Source: Marthasterias glacialis (lineage: Eukaryota; Echinodermata; Asteroidea; Forcipulatida; Asteriidae). From it: a stretch of 64,000 nucleotides of DNA. A program made the translations under genes and the position numbers. Below are positions 14,501 to 26,500 of the stretch, one piece after another (the first letter of the stretch is position 1; each line of letters starts with the position of its first letter). The DNA lies in contig OU452235.1 in assembly GCA_911728455.2 (NCBI GenBank), positions 11,270,634 to 11,334,633 on the forward strand, read 5' to 3'. A model generated the notes under the pieces. It saw nothing but the letters and a program-made list of their open reading frames with translations. It was not told the origin of the DNA and did no database searches.

Positions 14501-17500
14501 GAGTGAGAACCTTCGATCATGCCGTCACCTTCAGCAATAAGCCTCTACGATCTGAGGAACTGTTTGAGGTACAGTCTGAGCAGGATAGTATTAATGATAA
14601 TAAAAAAAATTAAAGCCCCTTATGCAAGCACCTCGAGAACAAAAGGCATTAATTAACAATTCTAATTAATGAATAAAGATGTGAAAGGAGGAGAGAGCAC
14701 ATTTGACCCCAACCAAAGATCCTCAACATGAATGAAATACTAAGGTATTTGATGGTGTAATGTTTGTTATGATAATAATAATAATTTGGGAGGCTAATCA
14801 TCCTTATTGGCAGCTGGGAAGCTAAATTGCGAAGGATGCGGCTACCTGTGTTCGAGCTGCAGGCATTCAAGGGCGCCTTTGGCAGCCAGCTACATCAACG
14901 CATATATGACCACGGAGCACAGCTTGAAAGTGTTTGATTTGAAAGTGTAGCAATTTGATGTATAAGTGTGGCAGTTTCAAAGAGTTTTGATGAATGACTT
15001 TGATTAAGGTTACCCTTTCAAAGAAAAATCAAAGGTCCATTTTGAAACCACAAAACCGAAGCTTGAGCTTTGGCTCTGGCTCAGCCTCTGTCTACGTGTT
15101 TGAAGCGTTGTACTGACAGTGCACGTTTTCCAAGTAACTGACGGAGCCTGAGCTGAAGCTGAACCCGTGGTTTCAAAAAGGGAAAGAGCAGGCCAGGAAT
15201 TTTATCTTTGGAAGGTCTAGGCCATTTTCATTTTACAAAGGGCACGTCCGTTGGGAAAATCTCATTCTGAGGGAAACTTTTGAAGAGGCATTAAGACCTT
15301 GACCAGGGCAACAGAGGCCATGGCCTCCATTGCCTTGTAGAATTCCAGGCCTGAATATATTGGTCACTATGTTTATGTTACACGTTGGTTTCGGGCGGTA
15401 CAGTTTATGGAAACTTTCTCCGATTTATAAAACAGACACAAATAGTTTGAAACAAAGTGCCTTTTTGAATCAATGACTTATATTTCTGTATATATTGACC
15501 TTAGGTCAAAGTTGAAAAGGTCGCCAGCCAGTGGTCTGGTACCCTTCACATAGGTTTAACGACCCTCAACCCCGACGACATCTCCGAAGGTCAGATTTCA
15601 TTGCCGGTCACCGCAAACTCCTTGAGGTCAAAGGACACGTGGATTGTTCAGGGGTCGCAGGTCAAGCACAACGGGCAAATTGTTAAGGACAACTATTCAT
15701 CTGCCCTGGAGAGATTAGAGGTGAGATATCTTCTTTTTTTTGTAGTGGGTTACATTGGGTTCCCCTCTACTAAAGTAACATTACCTACATGTATGTTAAC
15801 ATTTCTAATTTGACATTACTGGTGGGATGTATTCATCAATGTAGTGATACTAATGTAACGTAATGGACGTGACATTACCATTGTGACATGAACTGATGCA
15901 AAAAGTGTGATTATACCAGTGTTGCATACGTTTCCAATGTCCCTTTTAACACCAAGGTGACTTTGCCAATGTAACATTTTTGATTTGACATTACTGATTT
16001 GATAGAGTCATCAATGTGCGACAAATCACTTCACAGACATAACAATTAGTGACATTAATAAATTGTAGGCAACGTCATAAATCTGTTGTCGTCCCAATAA
16101 TAGGTTGGAGACACTGTAGGAGTCAAGCGGTTCCCTGACAGTTCAATGCATGTCTTTCTTAATGGAGAGAATTTGGGAGTGGCTGCTCTGGATATACCAA
16201 AGGTACAGTGTCTCTGTCTTGTCACTTTCATGGATCATTTGATGGCAACAATGGGAGACTTCTGAGGACACTAGGTGGCAGCAGACTTACCAGGTAAATC
16301 CATTGTTTTCGGAAATGTGCGCATGCTCAGAACTGCCCAAACAATGGAAATTTACCTGGTAAGTCTGCTGCCACCAAGTGTTTCAAAGTCTCCCATTGTA
16401 TGGTTAGCTTTCCACAGGACTCGGAAAGAGCTTATCACACATCTGTGGTCTTTGAGTAAAATAAAAAATATTGTATTTATCTGTTATCCAATTTTTACAT
16501 GGTTTGTTTACATGGTTTGTTCAGTAGCCAGCGAGACCAATTAGCTTGTCATTTCACTGGTCCGCCAGCCTTTTCACAGGTCCATATTTCATGTTAAATA
16601 CAGATGCTTTTCAAGACTGAACTAGCCAGTCCGACCACTTGGAGAAAATTTTAACTGCTCGGGTGTGCCAACTGGCATTTGGCCAGCGGACAACTGTTAA
16701 GGGCAGAACACTAAACTATTACATCAATTAAAAACTTGAAATTAACTTTCTTTTGAAACGTTAAGCTGTTGGTAAACCATTGTTTATTTTCAGAGCCACC
16801 AGAACTTATAGAGATTCATGAACACTTGTAGATTGTATCTCCACCATGCAAAGTTTCATATCCTACCTCTCAATTAAAAAGGTTTTTTTCAAAGAAGAGT
16901 GTAGAGTTCTCGCATAAACAGTGTGCAAATTTAAACGGAATAAAACTAAGAAGTAACTATAACTAATAAACTTGCAGGTACAACCATGTATAAATCCCTT
17001 TTGTGAGGAATGGTGTCTCTGAAAAGAGTCGGTGTGGTCTCAATGTTTTGAACAGTAAACTCTGCTCATCTTCAAGAGAATGCTGGACTGCTGCTGATAC
17101 TAAAGCTTAAGTAGGGCTGGAGGATTCAAACTAAACAACAATTTTAAGAATGTGTTATTTTTGCAAGCTCTGTAGATCTCAGTGATGAACATTATTAAAT
17201 GTTATGTCAAAGCAGGCAAGCAGTCTTTCATTTCAGCTGATCTGATTTCCTATTCTTAAAAAAAACCCAACAAAACATGGCCGTAGAAAACTGAAAATCA
17301 CTGTAAAAAGTTTTTTGTTTTGGTTCATTTCCTTCTTTTTCACAATTACAACAGGTCTGATATTACATGGAAACCACGGAAGCCATGGCCTCTGTTGCCC
17401 TGGTCTTGGCCTTGGTGCCCTTATAATAGTTTCCCATAGACTTTAAGATTTTCCAATGGAAGTGCCCTTTACAAAATAAAAATGGCCTTGCCCTCTCAAA

Positions 17501-20500
17501 GATGAAATTCAAGGCGTGTTACAAAGTTGCGTGTACTATTTTCTGAAAGCTTGTTTTGTGTTTGTTGCAGACTGTACACGCTATTGTGGATGTTTATGGT
17601 ATTGTAGAAGCTGTGTGTATAACCAGTTCAGCAGTCATGTCCATGGAGAGTATTAAACCACCGTCCATCTCATCAAGCAGTGAAGAAGAATCAGAGAAAG
17701 AGGTCAGATTTCATGTTAATTATGATTACTGTGACAGATTATTATGGTTAAGAGTGCAGAATGTAGTGGGTTCGAATCCCACCTTGGGGAACCTGTGGAT
17801 GTGGGGGTGTCTACCCATTGAAACCAAGGATTAAACCAAAGGGATCTCGGTGTTTTGACAGCAGGGACGTCCTCCTTTCGCTTCAGTTTACAAAACCAAT
17901 GGGGAGGTAGCTGAAAAATGCCAAGGCCAAAAAATGGAAGAACACACGAAGTCCTCAATTTACAAGGTTGACAAACATCTGTGTGTTTTTAGGTGGGTGT
18001 TGATGCCCTTCGAAGCTCAGAATTCTGTGAGCTGTTGGTTTTAGAATTCCGTGATAGAATTGCCATGAATTTGGGCGTAGGTGTGTGGACATAGGAAGCA
18101 CTGGTGATGCAGTGTTTTATGACGACATTTGAAAAGGGCGTACCAAACTTATTTCCTTATATGACAAGAAACACAATATTGGGCACTTAATTTTTCGCCC
18201 TTTATTTGTTTGAAATTCAAGGGCAATTAAAAAACTAACAATAATATTCATTTATTTATATAAGCCTGCGTGTCCATCGTTTCTTGTCATCTTCTGGATG
18301 AAAGAATGATATAATTTTCATGTGAATCTTTTGTAAATCTTAATTTCATTTCAATTCAATCCAGTTTTATATTTAAAGTGCTCCAAGAGTAAACTTTGTA
18401 TTATATTCCAGATAATCAAAAGTTGCATATCAACTTATTGTCACTGAACAGAGTCCTTTTGACTTTGGTCCTGCCTGTGCTGGCTATTTCTATTGTACAG
18501 GGAGAATCCACATGCTCGACTCCCATCCACCCCATCCACTTCCATAACAACCACGGTAAAAACATCGGTCTGTGCAATGAAAACATGACGGCCAGTCGAA
18601 CTGCAAGCTACAATCAGGCAGTGGTCATCAGTGACTGCCCCTTACCAAGAAGACAACTGTTTGAGGTATGACACGCTGAAGATTAGTTTTTGGTTGTTTC
18701 TAGTTGGCCAAAATAGCTGTTTTAGGGGTTACATAATAATATTATTGACTCTCATTAAAGGTGAATTACAGGCCTATGTTGAGTTCTGTTGAGAATAGTC
18801 GCTCACTAATCTCTGCTAGCCACTTCCGATTGGAACGAAAAACCTGACAAATCTTGATAAGGTATCATCAAGTCTGAACAGTAAGAAAGATCTAATTGGA
18901 TCAGTTGAGTATTCTTGGGGTGGGGGTACATGGACCAGTCCGTTGGACCGCTGGAGCATTCCATTGGAGAATTCAAAATGCTGATGCGCATATTTTCACA
19001 TGTAGGAATGTGCCTGTAGTTGGCACAGTGTTGCAGGCCAGCAGACCTACAGGAATGTTCCTTGGCACCTAAAATATGCCCAACTTTTGACATGCTCCTC
19101 AAAAGAGTACAACATATTTCGGCAACTTCTCTCCCTTACCATAACCCCTCCCCCCTCCATAAAAAAACCCTACACCCCTAGCAAAAGATGTTCAATTCAA
19201 CCACTTTCTCAAATAGTTGTTTCTGTGCTCTTTAGGTCAAACTTGAGAAGGTAACAGATGAGTGGACATCCTCCGTTAAGATCGGTGTGACCAGTCATTC
19301 CCCAGATAGGCTAGGGTTTCCAGCATCGGCGTCTAATATCAAGCGTGGGACGTGGATTGTGCAGGGAGATGCAGTGTTTCAAAACGGCAACAAGGTAAGA
19401 ACATGTTCATCAAATAGTTTCAGTTATTGTCTAGGTTAAACATTAAGATGCTTATGTGTAGTATCATGTTGGTTCATTAGAAATGTGTAACTTCTGTAAA
19501 AGACGTCTGTTTGATTTTTTTTTACCTTTACATGAAATGTTCATGTCTACAATCCAGCCCGAAATGCTTGGCCTCATGACAATAAACATATCCTCCCCCA
19601 CTCCCCCGCTCAATGTGTCTAACCCCCACCTGGAGTGCAGACCACGCAATGAGAGCCAACATTGACTGAGGGCAGAGGGCCGGGAGCCGTGGGCCGGGGG
19701 GCCCAACCAGACATGACCGGGATTGTAGTTAAAATACCAATGTTTGGTCGTAAAAAGGTATTCATAAGTATAGTTTGTTTTTAAATGTACATGGTGCTAA
19801 TAATGCACCAGCTTCTTGTCACCGGAACACTCCGTGATCTAGCATTTAAGACATCTGCTCTAGAATGCAGGGGTCGTGGGTTCGAATCCAACCCAAGTAA
19901 CCAGTGGATTTTTTGTTCCCAACAGGACTCAGAAAGCACTGAGTAGTGCTTATCACAAATCCATGTAAAAGTAAAACCAAAATAATATTCTTATATCCCT
20001 GATGCAATCATTACATCAATAAAATGTTCTTTGGTCCTCTTCCATGGCAGTAGGAAGGTTTTTCACTGTTAATCACTGCAGGATTTAATGTCATCCCCTA
20101 TACCTGCAGGTGAGAACCTTTAATGGGCCCAACCTAGACCAACTAAAGGAAGGAGACACTGTGGGCATCATGGTGGATGGACAAAGTAATCTTCATCTGT
20201 ATGTGTACGGCAGAGACTGCGGCATTGTCGCTGATCACATACCCAACCCATGCTATGCCCTGGTTGACCTCTATGGACAGTGTGTTGAGGTAAATGACAT
20301 CAGGAATCCCTGTTTCATGTTAGACTAGGGCGCCCTCGCATGGAGGTCAAAAGGCTATTGTTTATTGGCCCATCCTATGGGCAGTGCATACAGAGCTGCG
20401 TTTTTCCATTGTTTCATTATTGTTTTACCTCTTAGCAGGTTGACATCAATGCATAAGGCATTTATAGGGCATTTAAACCAATGTATCAAAATGCTACCCC

Positions 20501-23500
20501 ATTCATAATATAATAATACTCAGTTGTTATGTAGCACTTTATCTATGGACGTCTCAAAGTGCTTATAATTTTAACAACAGGTATGTTAAGTTTGAATTAT
20601 GAGACCCATTTATACAGCACGTTGTAAAGACTTACAAGGTGATATGGTGCAATCTGCAGCCAATGGTGCAGAAATACCTTAGCAAACCCCTTCTCTTTAC
20701 AATAAGTGCACTGGGTTCTTTTACACTGGACCTCAGGCTTTATGCCCCTTCAGAAGGATGAAGCAATTATGGTTAAAATGTCATGCTCAAGAGACACAAG
20801 TGCCATGACTGGGAGACGAACTCACACTCTAATAAACACCAGAACAGTGCACCAGACCCCTTGGCCAACTCACTCTTCTTTATCAGACCAAAGGCATTCC
20901 TGAAACCAAAGAACTTTGTTCACAAAGCAAACTTGGTACCAGCTGCAAGCAACGCACTTAATATGGCTGAAGGCTGGAGTTTGTTGGGCTGCTAGAATAG
21001 TGAGCTCTGTGAAATTGGGCTACTGTTGTGATTTGCAAAGAGCTATGTGGCACCAGTATTTGCCTCAGCAGGACCATGTAACATAGAAAAACATTTTGTG
21101 TACTTTTAAAATTCAGCAAACACCAAGCTATGCAGATGGTCTGAGATGTGCCAAATTTCACAAAGCTCTTAAGCATATTATATTGCTGACAATTTTTTTG
21201 GGGGTAAGCAACAATACAATTGAGTTGGGTACCAATAGCAAGAACCTTTTAACCTCATGGTATTAGGGCTGGTAACCTATTTCTGCTCAGCAATTTTTTG
21301 TATGCGCTCAACATTCTTTTGTGATGACAGGCTGAATGAAACTAGGCCAGGGTTTTACAAACCAAAACTATGGCCGTTTTCAAAACCATGGTTTAGGCTT
21401 TGGCTCCAGCTGAGGCTGAGGCACCTTCCGCCTGTTTGAAGCCCCATACCGAAAGTGTAAGTTTTTCAAAATTACTGATCGTACCCAAGCCGGAGCCTAA
21501 GCCGAAGTCGTGGTTTCGACAAGGGCCTTTGTAAATTTCAATTTGCCTTGCACCGATGTGTGATAAGCACTGTATACTCGGTGCTTTCGAGTCCTGTGGA
21601 CAAAAATCCACAGGCAACTCGGGTGGGATTCGATCCAACATCTATCTAATTGTTTTCGGTACCTGCCGCTAATAATAATGGATTCGAACTGGCCCTCGTC
21701 ACTGGGCGTGCTCGGTGGTCTAGTGGTTAAGACATCTGCTCTAGTCATGCGGGAGTCGTGGGTTCGAATCCCACCCGAGTTGCCTGTGGGTTTTTTCCCA
21801 CAGGACTCGAAAGCACTGAGTGCTTATCACACATAAAACACAGTGCTTATCACACATCGGTGAAAGGCAAATTAAAATTTATATTCATTCCCCCGATGCA
21901 AATATTAACATCTATCTGTATTTGGCAGTTTTGTTATGTGAGATGTTCACTTTGTGTGTCCCTGCCTGTCAGTGACCTTGAAAATAACTCAGCCCCTAGA
22001 TTTTTTCGTAATTCAAAACTATCATCATCTGTCAATTCAGGTTTCCATAGTAACGGAAGAACTTGGTGCAGCTGGTGTGCAAGAAGAGAAAGAGAAAGCA
22101 TCCTTTGAAAATGGTGAGACCTTTCAGGCCCTGAAATGCCATCTTTGAGAGGGCAAGGCCATTTTCATTTTGCAAAGGCCCCTTCCATGTGAAAATCTAT
22201 GGGAAACTTTTGAAGTGGCACCTCTTAGGCACCAAGGCCAAGACCAGGGCAACAGAAACCATGACCTCCATGTAATTCCAGTCCTGATCTGCTGCTCCAA
22301 CTGAAGAACTGACACTAGCATTCTTAGGATTTGAACTGGTCTCTCGTCACCAGGCACACTTGGTGGTCTAGACTGGTTAAGATATCTGCTCTAGAGTGCA
22401 GAGGTCGTGGGTTGGGGGGGGGGGGGGGGCGGGGAAGTACAGAGTATACAGTGCTTATCGCACATCAGTCTATGGTAATACCAAAATATCAATAGCATTC
22501 TTGTCATTGTGTTATAACTAACTGTTGAATTGTGTGATTATATTTCTTGTACAGGTTTGAAGGAGAACACTCCACGGTCTCTGTTTCCCATTGCAGGGAA
22601 TGGAAGGGTGTGTGAATATCAGAACCTGTGTATCCGGTTCAAAGCCACACTAGGCTTACCGGGTAAGTTCAATTTGATTAAATGCAACATAACAACAAGG
22701 AGGTATAGAGGAAATAGAGGAGCCAAAGCCGAGGTTGGGAAAAAGCCCATTGACTTCAGTGACATTGATTTGGTTGCCATTTTGTTTTTTGGATTGTGAG
22801 TCAATCTTTCTTTATAACTCCTAATTTTTCAGATGCTTACTTCGAAACCAATCCAAAGTTCAACAAGTGCTACTGTGATCCTTGTCGAAAGTACCATGGT
22901 ACCAGTGAGTATGGGGACCAGGGGGATCCTCTACAGCGTTACACCCGCCCATTTGGATGGTGCAAGTTTGCTATCAAGTAAGTTGTGTTTTAATGTCTTT
23001 TATTTTTCCTTCGTTTATTTAACCTCACTTTGCAGGTACAGCTCCGAGATGCATTTCAATGTTTTCAGAATTTTGTTGAATACAATTTTGTTACAGAGAC
23101 AGGTTCAAGATGAATCTTATTTTTTGTTTTTTCAAAATCTTGTTCACTTCATTCACCTGTTTTTTTTTCATTTACAAGTGTCAAATACCAATGTGTATTT
23201 GTAGAATGTTGGAAGCAAAACTTTATAAAGCTAGATTTGCAGAGATTAAAATGAAAACCTTTAGGCACTTATGTCTTCAGGATCTTGTCTATGTTGTGTC
23301 GTGGCCGAGAGGTCAAGTGCTCTGTACTCAAGCTCTGGTGTATCTGATCAGCAGAGTGTGGGTTCGAGTTCCGGTCTTGATACTTGTGTTCTTAAGCAAG
23401 ACGCTTGACCATTATTGCTTTGGGATGTGAAGCAGTAGGTCCTGTGTGTTTGTGTAATGCATGTAAAAGAAACCAGTACATTTGTTAAGAGCAGGGGTTT

Positions 23501-26500
23501 GCTCTGGTGTTTTCTGGTACCGTTGGCTGCATATTGCACCACAACACCTTGTAAAACCATTTCATGGTGCTATGTAAATTAATGGGTCTTATAATTTGAA
23601 CAGACTCCACATACCGTGCTTGATCATTTGAACTGTGTCTCATTTTGTTTCAGGCTACACTGTAGAGCAGAGACTTTGAATGTATTTGATATGTGGCATA
23701 TGGCATACCATGGAACGGTGCTTGGAGCCGTCAGGAAAATTCTTGACAGTGGAATGCTACTTCTACCTGGTAAGATCCTGCAGTGTGGTAAGACAGGTCA
23801 CAATTTTGGTGACTTGACTCCAGTCACTTTGGCCCAAAAATCAGATGTGGACTTGGTCTCGGACTTGACAATAGTGACTCGGACTTGACGTTGAGGACTT
23901 GTGACTCGCGAGTCTCATAATTTTTCTCATCAATAACTTTTTTGAAAATTATATTGTGTATAAAATGTATATGTATGAATTATTATGTATAAAATGCGTA
24001 TTTTTTAAAACGCTATTGTGAGGAAAAATGCACTGCACATAGGCCTACTGTAGCAGGTATTCATAAAGTTTAGTACACAGAATAACACCATTAAGCTTTT
24101 TTTAGTAATTTTTTATTCTTAATTCAGTGAGTAGTCAAAATCAAAAGTCTTCCATTATCTAAATCAAGTGATTGATTATATCTTGTACAGTTGAATTAAT
24201 TTTGATAAAGTGATTTTGACTCGACCCAAGTAACTTGATATTTGGACTTAGACTTATACTTGAGCCAAGTAACTCGAGGCTCGGACTCAACCTAAGTGAC
24301 TCGACTTCAACTCTCCTTGTTTGCTCATTTCTCTTATTGGCCCAATTCACCGGACATAATCACGGTAATAAATCTTGGCTAACCCATTTTGGGAGTCAAG
24401 TTTCCCTGTGTGTTTTACTGTGTGGTGCGCATATTAGGCGACGCACATGCATTTAGACGCTCACCATCTCTATACATGCAGTTTGACTTCCAAAATTGGC
24501 AGACCATGGGCAGAGGATGGCGTGTGACGTTGATGCAAGGGGTCAAAAGCTGCTATCTTCAATCTTGGTTATCAAGTCATTACATGTAACTTATCTTTGA
24601 CCTTTGTTCGAGCGGAGTAAAATGTCAAACATAAAGCTTAGGGCACAGGTGCACCTCATAATTAATTGCATGGGATTGTTTGTTTCGCTCATTGTTTATG
24701 CAGCAGGGGACCAATTGCAATCATATACTTTACATATCACTTTGGCTGGTAACCTGTTTTAAGCAAAATTTGTCTACGCTGAGCAGATTTCTGTATAATC
24801 AGCTTGATTGAGGTGAACACAGATTGCGTGTTTTAAAAAGAAATAATATTTGCATATTTTCTGTGATCGTGTCTCTATTTTACAATTCAGTACACACAGT
24901 TAATTTTATGGTTCTTGTATCAAAACTGTTAATGAAAATACATATTGTTTTCCAATTTAGGTGATATTACGCTTGGTGGAGGGTCACTGACGGAACAACC
25001 CAACCATTTTAACGACACCCGCAAACCCAAAGACTTCGACACCAAACAGATCTTTGTTTCCCCATCCATGAAATACGCTGGCTGTAACGTCTACTCCAGA
25101 AAGCAACAGTATGTCTGATATTTATCTTGATTTGTTTTTTGGGGGTTATCTTGTAGGGTCTGGAAATGGATTTGGGTTGTGGGTTGTACAAGATTGCAAA
25201 GACTATAGCTGAGAGATGTTTAAAGCTTTACGTGATGTAGATGATAAGAAGTAACTATTATTAGTAAACTTGTGGGTACAACTCGGTTAAAGGAGGAGTG
25301 TTGGGTTTGAAAAGAGCAGTTGGTTTGTTCATCTTCTAGAACCAACACTCCTCCCAGAACAGATTTACTCCTGGTTGTACCTGCAAGCTTACTAATATTG
25401 TTACTTTTTAAGACTGTGGCTATTTATTTCTTTAGGTTTTTTGGGGGGGGTTATATTTATTTTGGGCGGGAGTTGAAAGACAGATAAAGGCCTTCATTAT
25501 ACAGTTGCCAGTTGCATTCCTATGAATAGTACTTTTTGGTTTAAAATACAAAAAGTCTAAGACTATTTTCTTTTCCAGTATTGCCAGCTTTCCATAGTTC
25601 TGATTGTATTGCACTGGCGAATGGAAACAAAACCATCTGGGAGTTGAGCTCAGTCTTGTTCAACTTCTGGTCAAGCAACCTTTTTAAGCTCGGCTAGTTT
25701 CCAAGTTACGTGGTTGTTGTTTTTTTGGGTTTTTTTTGCGGTTTGTTTTCATTCATGTGGTTCGGGGCAGAGTTTATACCTCCACTCCTGGTCTGAAAGA
25801 GCTACTGCTAGATGGTAAATTGCTTGAATAATTAACCCTCCACATGGTTTAAATGATAGATTCACCGTACAGCCTGCAGAATGATATCACATGTGGTGAA
25901 TGCATCTACACAGACACAGTCAACCCTCCTACTTTCTGACCATTCGGTATCATCCCACTGTTAACTTAGATTTGTAGATGCTTTATGCAGCATGCAGAGT
26001 GATATCACATTTGGTGAATGCCTCTACACAGTCAACCCTCCTACTCTCTGACCATTCAGTATCATCCCACTGATGATCGATAGATGCTGTATGCAGCATG
26101 CAAAATGATTTCACATTTGGTGAATGCCTCTACACAGTACACAGTCAACCCTCCTACTCTCTGACCATTCAGTATCATCCCACTGATGATCGATAGATGC
26201 TGTATGCAGCATGCAAAATGATTTCACATTTGGTGAATGCCTCTACACAGTACACAGTAAACACTACTTTCTGACCATTCAGTATCATCCCACTGTTGTT
26301 TTTAATCAGTAGATGCTCTTGCAGCCTGCATTAAAATATCTCGTGGTGAAGATGAATGCATCTACACAATACACGGACAGTTCTATGCTGAGTTGTTCTG
26401 CCATACACAACCCAGAGTGGTTTTGAATGGTTGACCCACATACTGACAAATACAATGTATTATGGAAAGTGGTGGAGTTAAAGTTACTCCAGTTGCTGTT

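Noticed and set aside
19860..19900. Functional tRNA gene
   Set aside because: A and B box words are present, but no cloverleaf with acceptor stem can be drawn; it belongs to SINE A. The same holds for the other tRNA-like spots.
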